Origin: an uncultured Pseudomonadales bacterium
Lineage (GTDB): Bacteria; Pseudomonadota; Gammaproteobacteria; Pseudomonadales; Pseudohongiellaceae
Assembly: GCA_943789485.1 (NCBI GenBank)
Contig: CALSUH010000001.1
Span: forward strand, 1-64,000
Length of the DNA: 64,000 nucleotides
Direction: 5' to 3'
This document shows, piece after piece, positions 8,317-17,579 of the stretch. The notes under the pieces are model-generated. The model made no database searches. It was not told the DNA's origin and was given only the letters and a program-made list of their open reading frames with translations. Both the position numbers and the translations under genes were made by a program. Within the stretch, counting starts at the first letter, position 1; the number at the start of each line of letters is the position of its first letter.

Positions 8317-10449
8317 CTATCTATACTTATTGAACCAAGTCAGGATTCTGGGCGACACGTCCATTAGAAACTTTGGTTCCTGCGGACCATGAGGCGTTCG
8401 CGGATACAGGATCATTTCTGTGTCTATGCCTCGGTACTTAAGAGCGTTGTAGAATTCCTGCCCCTGACTAGTTGGCACACGCTCATCGTTCTGGCCGTGT
8501 ATAACCTGTGTTGGTGTAACCACATTCTCGATGTGATGCATTGCCGATGATTTACGATAGGCATCCATATCATCCCAATAATAGCCACCCAGATGCTCTA
8601 CCAGATAGCGCCGAATATCGGAGGTCATAGACATGCTCACCAAATTCGAAAGTCCAGCGCCCATGCTCGCAGCGCGAAAGCGATCGGTTTGTGTGACCGC
8701 CCAGCTGGTCATATAGCCACCGTAACTCCAACCCATTAGGTACTGTTGGTCGACATCGCCCACCCCCATCTCAATGACTTTATCGAGGCCCGTCAAAAGA
8801 TCATTGAAATCACCTGCACCCCAGTTGGTGGCCGTAGCCTCGCGAAACTCGTAGCCATAACCAGTTGATCCACGCGGATTCGGCCGCAGAACTGCAAACC
8901 CGTTTTCCGCAAAGTACTGAATTTGATAAATAGCGGGAGCGCCTGTGAATCCATCTACGAATACCCCAGATGGGCCACCGTGCACGTTCAAAATTATTGG
9001 ATAGCTGCGACCCTCTTCATAGCCTATTGGATAAGTGAGGAACCCCTCTATGAGCGTTCCATCATCACTCGTCCAGCTTAGGAGTTCGGTGCGCCCCATT
9101 TCTGGTATATCTATGTCTGCGTGCAGGTCGGTCAGCTGCAGGGAACCCGACCGAGATTCCGTTGACTGTGCAAAAAGATTCCAGGGTTGATCAGCTGTTT
9201 GCCAGCTATACACGAGACTATCTGCGTCGCGAGCGATGGAGACACTGCCTACCACCCCGGTCTCTGGCGTCAGTGTGCGAATGTTGTCTCCACGGAGTGG
9301 CAATCCGATTACCGACCGCTTGGTTCCGATAGTTTCAACCAAAAATAGCTCATCGCTGTCGTTTGACCAGGCTGTGATATTGGCACTGCGATTTGGAGTT
9401 TGCGCGAGTCGGCGACCATCGCCTCCCGCAGCAGGCATAACATAGACGTCACTCAATCCGATGAGATTCGCTTCGATACCCGAAGAGGTGTAAGCAATCC
9501 ACTGTCCATCAGGTGACCAGAATGGATTTCCTTCCTCGCCGCTGCCAGCGGCGAGCGTTCGCATACTTCCTACAATACGCAATAGCTCATCTTCTGCTGG
9601 CTCGTCTGCTTCGTCTTCAGAGTCTTCTTCAATTGCTTCCAACTGCTCCGCACCTGGCACCGAGACAATCGATATGTCGCCTTCCAAGGATGCAACGTCC
9701 AGATCACTTGTAGACTTATGCGCGAATACAATTTCGTTTCCATCAGGCGACCAGTCGAAACTGCCGACAACGAGGTTGCCCTCACTTAGTTGTGATGGTT
9801 TTTGTAAAGTTTCGTTATCGGGTTTCGCAGAAACGACCTGAAGATGCCTGTAGCGAGGTTGCTGATCTACTAGAATCACGTCACGCTTTTCCTCTAGCTG
9901 TTTTTTGCGCTCCGCACTCAAGGGATCTTGCATTGTAAAAGCGATTCGGCTGCCATCTGGCGACCACTTGAAGGTCGCTACATTTTCTGGAGCATCGGTG
10001 AGCTGCCGCGCCTCACCTCCAAATAGCGACATTAGCCAGACTTGAGTCTTGGCATCCTCTGCTTCGCCACGCTTGCTAGAAAAGGCGAGATACTCACCAT
10101 CGGGAGAGAAGGATGGCGATGAGGCGGAGTAATCACCGCGAGTATACCGCCGGTTGGTAGAGCCATCGGTGCCGGCCACCCAGATATGGCTCTGAAACTC
10201 AGAGTCACTGCCATCCATGAGTGGCGTACGCAGGACATAAGCAACATGAGTGCCGTCTGCAGACAGTGTCGTCGATTGTACGCGCCGGAACTCCATGGAC
10301 AAATCAGGAGTCCAACCACTATCGCCAACAGGGATTGCCTCTTGCGCAACTGAAATATTTATCGTCAGCAGAATAGATGATAGAAAACTGCCACAGGCTA
10401 AAAAATAAACCCTGCTATTTCGTATTCGAGAATTTTGAATCTTAGACAT
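8317..10449 (-). CDS. S9 family peptidase (prolyl oligopeptidase / acylaminoacyl-peptidase type), secreted
   Basis: 710 residues. The ATG at 10449 is preferred over an in-frame ATG at 10500 because AGGA lies 8 bases upstream and the signal peptide begins there (ending ...INISVAQ). The N-terminal half is a beta-propeller with repeated WSPDG motifs (SPDGEYLAFSS, WSPDGSRIAF, WSPDGNEIVF, WSPDGQWIAY), and the C-terminal alpha/beta-hydrolase has the catalytic Ser in GWSYGGYM (about residue 576), Asp in GQNDERVP (about 653) and His in TPHGP (about 687). An acidic insert (EEDSEDEADEPAEDE) interrupts the propeller. Likely degrades peptides in the periplasm. It is oriented convergent to the TonB receptor and followed by a hotdog thioesterase upstream of it in the same direction. 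Confidence 0.9.
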   Translation of the reverse strand: MSKIQNSRIRNSRVYFLACGSFLSSILLTINISVAQEAIPVGDSGWTPDLSMEFRRVQSTTLSADGTHVAYVLRTPLMDGSDSEFQSHIWVAGTDGSTNRRYTRGDYSASSPSFSPDGEYLAFSSKRGEAEDAKTQVWLMSLFGGEARQLTDAPENVATFKWSPDGSRIAFTMQDPLSAERKKQLEEKRDVILVDQQPRYRHLQVVSAKPDNETLQKPSQLSEGNLVVGSFDWSPDGNEIVFAHKSTSDLDVASLEGDISIVSVPGAEQLEAIEEDSEDEADEPAEDELLRIVGSMRTLAAGSGEEGNPFWSPDGQWIAYTSSGIEANLIGLSDVYVMPAAGGDGRRLAQTPNRSANITAWSNDSDELFLVETIGTKRSVIGLPLRGDNIRTLTPETGVVGSVSIARDADSLVYSWQTADQPWNLFAQSTESRSGSLQLTDLHADIDIPEMGRTELLSWTSDDGTLIEGFLTYPIGYEEGRSYPIILNVHGGPSGVFVDGFTGAPAIYQIQYFAENGFAVLRPNPRGSTGYGYEFREATATNWGAGDFNDLLTGLDKVIEMGVGDVDQQYLMGWSYGGYMTSWAVTQTDRFRAASMGAGLSNLVSMSMTSDIRRYLVEHLGGYYWDDMDAYRKSSAMHHIENVVTPTQVIHGQNDERVPTSQGQEFYNALKYRGIDTEMILYPRTPHGPQEPKFLMDVSPRILTWFNKYR

Positions 10450-10538
10450 AACAGTATTCCTGTTGTTTCGATTAATTATTATCCCTTCATTACCACACAA
10501 TCTATCCAGTTAAACTTAATCCAAAACAGTCCTTTTTA

Positions 10539-10931
10539 TTAAGCACTCGCATCCACGATCATAAACGTCGCGTTCGTCTTCGCGACAAGCTTCTCATCGC
10601 TGTAAACGCAGATCTCCGTCCGAAACAGACGCTTGCCCGCATGGATCACTTCGGCATACGCCTCTATCGTCTTTCCAAGCGGCGGCCGAATGAAGGAAAT
10701 GCTGAGATCGATCGTCGCCGAGGATTTACCCTCAGGACGAACGGATCGAACCGCGACTCCTGCAGCGGTATCGGTCAGCGAGGTCAGAACACCACCGTGA
10801 ACTCTGCCGCCGGTGTTCATGTGGTGAGCCTTTAACTCTAGATGACAGACGCTCTTGCCCGCTGCCGCTTCTACTATCTTTATGCCAAGGAAATCCCCAT
10901 AGGGACTCATCGGCAAGTTTACTTCACTCAT
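10539..10931 (-). CDS. PaaI-type hotdog thioesterase
   Basis: 130 residues with the hotdog-fold thioesterase pattern: MNTGGRVHGGVLTSLTDTAAG (HGG with the following Asp/Thr active-site helix) and ATIDLSISFIRPP. Family members hydrolyse acyl- or aryl-CoA thioesters in the cytoplasm. No signal peptide. It sits 31 bases downstream of the M42 peptidase gene stop in the same direction, so it may be co-transcribed, though no functional link is evident. Substrate unknown. Confidence 0.88.
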   Translation of the reverse strand: MSEVNLPMSPYGDFLGIKIVEAAAGKSVCHLELKAHHMNTGGRVHGGVLTSLTDTAAGVAVRSVRPEGKSSATIDLSISFIRPPLGKTIEAYAEVIHAGKRLFRTEICVYSDEKLVAKTNATFMIVDASA

Positions 10932-10962
10932 TTTTGCATCCTGCTTAAAAAAGGTATGGCTG

Positions 10963-13071
10963 TTACGGGCCCTGTGGCGCCTCGGCCATGGCTTGTATCA
11001 GGTCGATCAATTCAGCCACATCCCTGAGGTCTGCGATTTCTGCAGGAGAATGACTGTATCTGCCAGGCCATGATAATCCCGCATTTGGCGCACCATAGAT
11101 AGTGAACGTCGTGCCGTCGGTACTACCCTGTGTGAGTCCGATCTGCGCATCAATACCAGCGGCTTCGGCGATGCTGCGATTACGATCAAATTCATAAGGG
11201 GTAGCCATGCTCGCGTTTTCAATCGAGCGTAACACCGGCCCCGTGCCAAGAGGCACAAAAGCGAAATGGGGTGATTCTAAAGGTGTGTCTGAAGAGACAA
11301 AGGTGTCGATACTGTAAGCTCGCCTAGTTCTACTGCCTAGTCGCTGGGCCATCGCTGCCGCTCCGCGTAGCCCACCCTCTTCTCGAACGGTCCATGTAAA
11401 GACGACTTTGTTTTGCAGCGCATCAGGATCTATCTGCCGCAGAGCAAACAACAAAGACGTTGTGCCTACGCGATCGTCTAAGGATCTCGACGAGTAACGA
11501 AAGGCGCCCATTCTGTGCCCTTGCTTATAGCCGGTTACACCCATCCCCTGCCGAACGCCAGCAGCTTCTAATTGTTCTCTAGTCATACCGAACCAGGCCG
11601 TCACTGCAGCGGGCCGTTTCTGCTGGGGCTTGCTGCGAGTGTTGAAAACACCACGCAATGAGGGAGCCTGAGATTGCGACTCGATGTTGATAAAAGGGTC
11701 GAGTTGCAACACAGCCGGCTGACCTTCCCAAGCCGTCTCGACCACACCTCCCAAACGGCTCAGATTGACCACGCCATTTCTATCAATACTTTCGACCTGG
11801 TAACCCACCTCATCCATATGCGCTAAGAACACGGTGGCCTGACCGGCAGGACCAACCTCAACCCACATATTGCCCATCTCATCCGTCTGCGCTGTTTCCT
11901 TGGCCCATTGGGGCATTGCATTATAGATGGCGTTTCTGATCGGACCTTCGTGGCCGGGCACCGCTGATTTTTCAGCCACCTGATCGAGTAATGCCTCGAT
12001 CTCCTGTAAACGATCGATGTTATCGTGGCGGCCCCAGCGAGAGGCTTCATTATTGAGCACAGCAGCCTGTTCAGGTGCGGCAAGCCAGGCAGGTCTTTGT
12101 GCATCTGGGTTGATAGCCTCCACAAGAGCTTCTAATACTTGATTAGCGCTGGCGAGACTCATTCGTTCCATGAGCGCATCGGCGTCTGTCACAGCGGGCG
12201 TGATGAGTCGTATCGCAGCTTTGTCGTTGCCGGTCAACACGACATCGGCTCGTGTTCCAAGACCGTCTACAATTCGGTTATCAAAGTCAGTCGATCCAAC
12301 TCCAAGCACGATAATTTCGTCAGCGTTAGCATCGCTGCTGACTCCCGCGGCTAGGCCAATCCAGCCGAATACCTGCTGCACACTAATTAGGTATTTCGTA
12401 CTACCCTCGGAGCCGTTGATGCCTGCTTCAGCGGCGGCAAGCGTAGCTGCACAGCCCACTCTAGCGCCCGTTCTAGGGCCTGCCACTTCGTTCGTATAAG
12501 ACCATGCGGGAAGATGACGCAGAACAGGATCTAACAGAGCGATTCCCATGTCGGCTACCTCTAGGGCTGATTCGGCACCTACGTCCAACCACAGATCGTT
12601 GTGGCTAATGATTGCAGTCTCACTACGATGCTGAGCAGCGAAATGTCCATTCGCTACTGCTGTCACGCCCACCACCGGGCCGCTGCGCGTGAGGATACGC
12701 AGCTGCTGGCCTTCGTGAGCCTGATCCCAAAGTGGGTGATTTGAACCGCTTCCGATCCTATGCAGGCGAAGATAGCCCACCTCGGTAATCTGACTCACCG
12801 CATAGCTATAAGAATCCAGAGCACAGGCTACCAAGCGTCGTGGCTCGCCGCGGCCTACCACCTTCGCCAAATTGCCATAAGAGTCGCGATCCCAGCCTGC
12901 GTATTCACTGTGAATCTGCTCGATTGCTAAGTGCTCATGGCCGGTAGGCGCATCGATCGCTATCCAGCTTGAAAGTGCTGCCAGCTCGGATTCCTGAGCG
13001 AGCAGGCCGGCACTAAATAAAAACGCAAACAGTGATGCTGAGACTACTGCAATACTTCTACTACACCGCAT
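10963..13071 (-). CDS. Secreted M42-type metallopeptidase with duplicated, degenerate N-terminal half
   Basis: 702 residues with a signal peptide (ends ...SAGLLAQE). The C-terminal half keeps M42/M28-clan blocks: FLAHMDEVGYQVESI (metal His/Asp), SRSLDDRVG (bridging Asp), VREEGGLRGA (catalytic Glu pair), YSIDTF (Asp) and YSHSP (His). The N-terminal half aligns with the same fold: IDAPTGHEH matches SAVPGHEGP, and ACALDSYSYAVSQI...VGYLRLHRIG matches AHMDEVGYQVESI...VVNLSRLGG, but the His of HMD is lost. So a tandem duplication with a probably inactive first copy is inferred. M42 enzymes are usually single-domain, about 350 residues and cytosolic; this one is double and exported. Only 9 bases separate it from the quinoprotein gene upstream, indicating an operon. 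Confidence 0.82.
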   Translation of the reverse strand: MRCSRSIAVVSASLFAFLFSAGLLAQESELAALSSWIAIDAPTGHEHLAIEQIHSEYAGWDRDSYGNLAKVVGRGEPRRLVACALDSYSYAVSQITEVGYLRLHRIGSGSNHPLWDQAHEGQQLRILTRSGPVVGVTAVANGHFAAQHRSETAIISHNDLWLDVGAESALEVADMGIALLDPVLRHLPAWSYTNEVAGPRTGARVGCAATLAAAEAGINGSEGSTKYLISVQQVFGWIGLAAGVSSDANADEIIVLGVGSTDFDNRIVDGLGTRADVVLTGNDKAAIRLITPAVTDADALMERMSLASANQVLEALVEAINPDAQRPAWLAAPEQAAVLNNEASRWGRHDNIDRLQEIEALLDQVAEKSAVPGHEGPIRNAIYNAMPQWAKETAQTDEMGNMWVEVGPAGQATVFLAHMDEVGYQVESIDRNGVVNLSRLGGVVETAWEGQPAVLQLDPFINIESQSQAPSLRGVFNTRSKPQQKRPAAVTAWFGMTREQLEAAGVRQGMGVTGYKQGHRMGAFRYSSRSLDDRVGTTSLLFALRQIDPDALQNKVVFTWTVREEGGLRGAAAMAQRLGSRTRRAYSIDTFVSSDTPLESPHFAFVPLGTGPVLRSIENASMATPYEFDRNRSIAEAAGIDAQIGLTQGSTDGTTFTIYGAPNAGLSWPGRYSHSPAEIADLRDVAELIDLIQAMAEAPQGP

Positions 13072-13080
13072 TTCAATTCC

Positions 13081-15432
13081 TCACTGTGGTAAGCGATAGG
13101 CAATGATGTACCCGCCCTCTGGATCTTCTTCGTCAGCGGGAAGCGCTCTAAAGCCCGAGCCGCTGGTTGAATTAAAAACCGGAACGGTAATTACTACGGT
13201 CTGCTCTCCTGCTGGAGACAGGTAACTCATGGGAGTCGCGTGCGCCGTGAAAGGCAGATCCGCACTCCACAGTTCCTTTCCGTCGCTTATGTTTGTAGCA
13301 CGAATTGTATTGTCGAAGGTGCCGGCACTGAAAATCAGCCCACCGGCCGTGGTTATGGTGCCTGCGCTTTGCGGGGTACCTACGGTAATTGGCAGTCGCG
13401 TCTTTATGCCGAACGGACCGCTCTCCTTTGCTGTGCCTATAGGTCGCTCCCAAAGCAATTGCTTCGTCTCGAGATCGATAGCTGCAAGAACACCAAAGGG
13501 CGGCTGGTTACAGGGGATTCCTAAAGGTGACATGAAACGAACTGTTCTGTGGGAATACGGCGTGCCAAGTTGGTTGCCCTGCTGACCTTCCGGCAATTCG
13601 TCTCTGGGAATCAGCGTCAGTTGATTCCCCAAGACCAATGGATTGACCACCATGATGTTGTTCACTTGATCTATGCTGACCGAGCCCCAGTTGTGACCAC
13701 CCGCGTTGCCTGGGAATTGAAAGATCGTATCGGCACCAGGTACCGTAAAGTGTCCCTCGTAGCGCATCTTCTTAAACTCGATGCGACACCAGAGTTGATC
13801 GAGCGGGGTTACGCCCCACATCTTTGCCTCGGTAAAGTCTGGGCGAAAGTTCGGAAGATCTACAGCAAACGGCTGGGTTGCCGCAACATAGTCTTCAGGC
13901 ACACCCCCTTGCTGAGGCACGGACAGCTCCTGAATATCGAATATCGGCTCGCCTGTCACCCTATTCAGCACGAAGACTTCCGCACGCTTAGTTGGCACGA
14001 GAACCGCTGGTACTTTCTCACCATCCGCACCGGGCAGATCTATCAAGACCGGCTGCGACGGCACATCGTAGTCCCATAAATCATGATGGGTTGTCTGGTA
14101 TGACCAGCGCACCGATCCCGTCTCGCCATCGATAGCTACTATGGAACTCGCGTACTGCTCACTCGACTCCATGCGCTGCCCACCGAAATAGTCCGGCGTC
14201 TCATTGCCTGTAGGCGCGTAGATCAAACCTAACTCTTCATCGACGCTGAAAAGACTCCAAACATTGGGTGTGCCTCGCGTATATACCTCTCCCCTTAAAG
14301 GCTGCGTATTCACTCCCGGCCTACCCATGTCCCAAGCCCAAGCGAATTCTCCAGAGAGAGCATCGAATGCGCGAACAACACCCGATGGCTCGCCCACACT
14401 TTGGTTATCGAAAACCCAACCCCCGACGACAGCATTGCCGCGCACGATGCCAGGAGGGGAGGTTTGGAAATTAAAAATTCGCGGATCGTTACCCATACTA
14501 GTTGTTAGGTCTACTTCTCCCTGCTCGCCAAACTGAGAACATCGTTCCCCGGTTAGCGCATCGATTGCAATCAATCGCGCATCCGTGGTTGCCGTTAGTA
14601 TTCTCTGCTGGCATTCGCCCTGGTAGCCCTCAGGTGCCTCGAAGTAGGAAACCCCACGACAACCTGTTGTGAAGTATCGCAGCAATTCTAGGTGCTCCGG
14701 ATCAATCAGTGGGTCGAACTGCCAGCGCAACTCCCCGCTATTGGCATCCAAAGCGATGACTCTATTACCTGCAGCACAGACATAAAGCAGTTCACCTATC
14801 TGCAGAGGCGTTGCCTTAAAAGAACCACCCGCATTGGTTCGATAGGTCCAGGCCACCTCAAGACTGCCGACATTGTCCCTATTTATCTGATCGACCGGCG
14901 AGTACCTACTACCACCCAGAGTGTTTCCATAACTGGGCCAATCAGTTGCTGTATTTACAGTATTGACTCCTGAACGCTCAGTCAGTGGGTTAACTTCATA
15001 GCCTGCACCGTCTATGGACACATACGCCGTTAGTGCTGCAGCAATCGCGGCTGCATAGAGTGGGTATTTAGCGGCGAAGAGCCGCGGCGGATTGCCTTGA
15101 TGCAGGGAGCGACGCAGCCAGGGAGTTAGAAACCCTAATCCTAGTACGGCGAAGGGCAGTATTCTAGGCAGCAAGGCCCAGTGATTGGTGCCGGCCTCAT
15201 TCAGTGACCACAGCACAGTGAAAATCATAAACGCGCCATACATCTTCGGCGCAGCCGGATCTTTCTTCCATAATCTTCCGGCACAGGACGCCAGTAAGAA
15301 CCCAGCAAACAAATAGTAGAATGAGCCGCCCAAAATCACCAGCTGCAGGCCTCCCAATATCATGGGAACGGCGAAGAAAAGGAGGATAATAGGAAAAATA
15401 CGCGGAGCTATACTGATCGAATCGACATTCAT
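13081..15432 (-). CDS. Membrane-bound PQQ-dependent glucose/quinate dehydrogenase family protein
   Basis: 783 residues, close to the roughly 800 of E. coli Gcd. The first 150 residues hold about five membrane segments (for example FPIILLFFAVPMILGGLQLV and AAAIAAALTAYVSI), as in the mGDH family, followed by a PQQ propeller: WPSYGNTLGGSRYSPVDQI, WRFDP-like WQFDPLID, GCRGVSYFEAP, TTHHDLWDYDVPSQP and NAGGHNWGSVSID. It should oxidise a sugar or polyol in the periplasm and pass electrons to ubiquinone. The ATG follows AAGGCG. First gene of a likely operon with the M42 peptidase. The truncated gluconate dehydrogenase subunit at 1-425 would be a natural follow-on enzyme if glucose is the substrate, but that is inference. 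Confidence 0.9.
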   Translation of the reverse strand: MNVDSISIAPRIFPIILLFFAVPMILGGLQLVILGGSFYYLFAGFLLASCAGRLWKKDPAAPKMYGAFMIFTVLWSLNEAGTNHWALLPRILPFAVLGLGFLTPWLRRSLHQGNPPRLFAAKYPLYAAAIAAALTAYVSIDGAGYEVNPLTERSGVNTVNTATDWPSYGNTLGGSRYSPVDQINRDNVGSLEVAWTYRTNAGGSFKATPLQIGELLYVCAAGNRVIALDANSGELRWQFDPLIDPEHLELLRYFTTGCRGVSYFEAPEGYQGECQQRILTATTDARLIAIDALTGERCSQFGEQGEVDLTTSMGNDPRIFNFQTSPPGIVRGNAVVGGWVFDNQSVGEPSGVVRAFDALSGEFAWAWDMGRPGVNTQPLRGEVYTRGTPNVWSLFSVDEELGLIYAPTGNETPDYFGGQRMESSEQYASSIVAIDGETGSVRWSYQTTHHDLWDYDVPSQPVLIDLPGADGEKVPAVLVPTKRAEVFVLNRVTGEPIFDIQELSVPQQGGVPEDYVAATQPFAVDLPNFRPDFTEAKMWGVTPLDQLWCRIEFKKMRYEGHFTVPGADTIFQFPGNAGGHNWGSVSIDQVNNIMVVNPLVLGNQLTLIPRDELPEGQQGNQLGTPYSHRTVRFMSPLGIPCNQPPFGVLAAIDLETKQLLWERPIGTAKESGPFGIKTRLPITVGTPQSAGTITTAGGLIFSAGTFDNTIRATNISDGKELWSADLPFTAHATPMSYLSPAGEQTVVITVPVFNSTSGSGFRALPADEEDPEGGYIIAYRLPQ

Positions 15433-15557
15433 AGTGGTCGCCTTTTATTATTTTTTCAGCTACTGATCCCTCACTAGCCAAGAGCCACGCAGCATTACCA
15501 AAAGACTATACCCCAAAAAGTTGGCGCGCAGCTATGTTAGGCGAAGCACACGGTTCC

Positions 15558-16571
15558 CTAAGTACCCTGTGACCTTCCTTTCTCCTGCAATCTCTGTCCT
15601 TCCTTAAAGAGCAGCTTTTCCTGCCGACCCTGCTCTATCGCCGATTCCATTGGGGCGCCTATGTGAGCTTCACCACGCTGCTTAGCGAGTTGCATCTGGC
15701 GCTCACGCTCCGCGTAGCGCTTTATCTGTTCCTTACTGTGCTTGTCGTAACAGTGGTGGCAACTCACTCCCTTTTGGTAGAACTCCTTGCTCTTATCTTC
15801 CTCAAGGATCGGCCTGCGACAGGCATGGCATTGATCATAGTTACCCTTCTCCAACTTGTGGTTGACCGTCACGCGGTTATCGAAAACAAAACACTCTCCC
15901 TGCCACTTGGTATCGGTCTCAGGCTGCTCTTCCAAATATTTCAATATCCCGCCCTTTAGGTGAAACACATCTTCAAAGCCATGTTGTTTGAGGTAGGCCG
16001 TGGATTTCTCGCAGCGTATCCCGCCGGTGCAGAACATCGCGACTTTCTTGTGCACTTTAGGGTCGAGGTTGTTCCTCACGTATTCGGGAAATTCTCGGAA
16101 GGAATCCGTCTTCGGATTTATGGCGTTCTCGAAAGTGCCGATCTCAACCTCGTACTGATTACGCGTATCGAGAAGGAAAACTTCAGGATCTGCTAGTAGA
16201 GCATTCCAGTCCTTGGCATCCACGTAAGTGCCCACTATATGAGTCGGGTCTATAGCCTCAACACCCATGGTGACTATCTCTTTCTTCAGCTTAACCTTGG
16301 TCCGATAGAATGGATTCTCATCAACATAGGATTCTTTAGCCTGTATACCGGCGAATTTATGATCTTTCGCCAACCAGGCAAGTACGGCATTGATGCCGAT
16401 CCTATTTCCAGCGATAGTGCCATTTATTCCTTCGGCAGCGAGCAGCAAGGTGCCCCGTACCTCATGAGCAAGCATTATCTCAAGCAGCGGCTCGCGGAAG
16501 GACTCATAGTCTGGAAATTTCGCAAAGCGATAGAGAGTGGCGACAACTACGCTTTCGGCGACATTATTCAT
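15558..16571 (-). CDS. trhO: tRNA uridine(34) hydroxylase TrhO (YceA rhodanese family)
   Basis: 337 residues, typical for the family. The N-terminal acylphosphatase-like part has [13 protein letters not shown]; the rhodanese domain carries the active-site loop [16 protein letters not shown]; the C-terminal part has two CxxC pairs (CHACRRP, CHHC), presumably zinc-binding. TrhO uses O2 to hydroxylate U34 of some tRNAs on the way to 5-methoxyuridine and cmo5U. Monocistronic or first in a leftward series with the sulfurtransferase gene upstream (about 118 bases). Confidence 0.93.
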   Translation of the reverse strand: MNNVAESVVVATLYRFAKFPDYESFREPLLEIMLAHEVRGTLLLAAEGINGTIAGNRIGINAVLAWLAKDHKFAGIQAKESYVDENPFYRTKVKLKKEIVTMGVEAIDPTHIVGTYVDAKDWNALLADPEVFLLDTRNQYEVEIGTFENAINPKTDSFREFPEYVRNNLDPKVHKKVAMFCTGGIRCEKSTAYLKQHGFEDVFHLKGGILKYLEEQPETDTKWQGECFVFDNRVTVNHKLEKGNYDQCHACRRPILEEDKSKEFYQKGVSCHHCYDKHSKEQIKRYAERERQMQLAKQRGEAHIGAPMESAIEQGRQEKLLFKEGQRLQEKGRSQGT

Positions 16572-16689
16572 AATAATCCTTATAGCTGACTGGAACGTAA
16601 ATCCAGCGCATTAGAGTGATAGCGATTATATTGAAAATAGGCTCCCTTGTACAAAATAGCTTTTGCAAGGCGAGCAGTGTTAAAAGCTG

Positions 16690-17541
16690 TCAATCCGTCA
16701 CAACGGGGAGTTTCGAAGGCGCTCCCCACTCTGTCCACGAGCCATCGTAGACAGAGTGATTGCGGTGACCTGCAAGGTAGGCCGCAAAGGTTAGGATGCA
16801 GGCGGTGAGGCCCGAGCCGCAGCTAGTAATTAGCCGTTCATCGTCTGTGATGAATTCATTGAAAATCTCGATAAGCTCGGCCACGGGCTTCATCGATCCC
16901 TCGTTCAAGAGCTTGGGAAAGGGTAAGTTCCGCGCGTTGGGCATATGGCCACCGCGAATACCCGCTCTAGGCTCCGGGGCTGTGCCATAGAATCTGCCGC
17001 TGGAACGCGCATCGAGAATCGTGCAACTTGAATCATCTATCGAGGAAAGCACGACGCTGAAATCGCAGAATGAATCTTCGTCGTAGTTTGCCTCAAAATT
17101 CCCCGGTGTGGAGTTAAGCTGCAAACTATCGGTAGTAGCAAAGCCGGCAGCAATCCATGCGCGTAAGCCGCCGTTCAGAACTGCAACCTGATCATGCCCC
17201 ATAGCGCGAAGCATCCACCAAGCACGGGGACTGGAATACAGCCCGACGTCGTCATAGATCACGATGACGCTATCATTATTTATACCGAGTTTGCGCACCT
17301 CCTCCTGGAATAAATCTGCACCTGGCATCATGTGTGGCAGGGAAGAGTCCTGTAGGCATATCTTCGTGTCATAATCAAAATGACGCGCGCCGGAAATAGC
17401 TTGAAAGCTTTCTTCGCTATTGAGAGATTCATAGCCCGGCACCACCGGAGGAACAGATGCATCGAGAACAATCAATTCTGTAGCGCGGAGGTTATCGTGC
17501 AACCAATTGACGTCAACCAGTGGAGATGGAATTCGTAACAT
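16690..17541 (-). CDS. Two-domain sulfurtransferase (thiosulfate/3-mercaptopyruvate type)
   Basis: 283 residues with two rhodanese domains. The N-terminal domain has VDVNWLHDNL, RHFDYDT and VIVIYDDVGLYSSPRAWWML; the C-terminal domain has LDARSSGRFYGTAPEPRAG and the catalytic loop TSCGSGLTACI with the active Cys. CGSGVTA-type loops are typical of 3-mercaptopyruvate sulfurtransferase (SseA), so that activity is favoured over thiosulfate sulfurtransferase. No signal peptide. Adjacent to TrhO, another rhodanese-fold protein. Its DUF3014 neighbour upstream is 38 bases away. Confidence 0.88.
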   Translation of the reverse strand: MLRIPSPLVDVNWLHDNLRATELIVLDASVPPVVPGYESLNSEESFQAISGARHFDYDTKICLQDSSLPHMMPGADLFQEEVRKLGINNDSVIVIYDDVGLYSSPRAWWMLRAMGHDQVAVLNGGLRAWIAAGFATTDSLQLNSTPGNFEANYDEDSFCDFSVVLSSIDDSSCTILDARSSGRFYGTAPEPRAGIRGGHMPNARNLPFPKLLNEGSMKPVAELIEIFNEFITDDERLITSCGSGLTACILTFAAYLAGHRNHSVYDGSWTEWGAPSKLPVVTD

Positions 17542-17579
17542 TAGTTAACCTGTGAAATCTTCAGTTAAGGATCGCGTGT

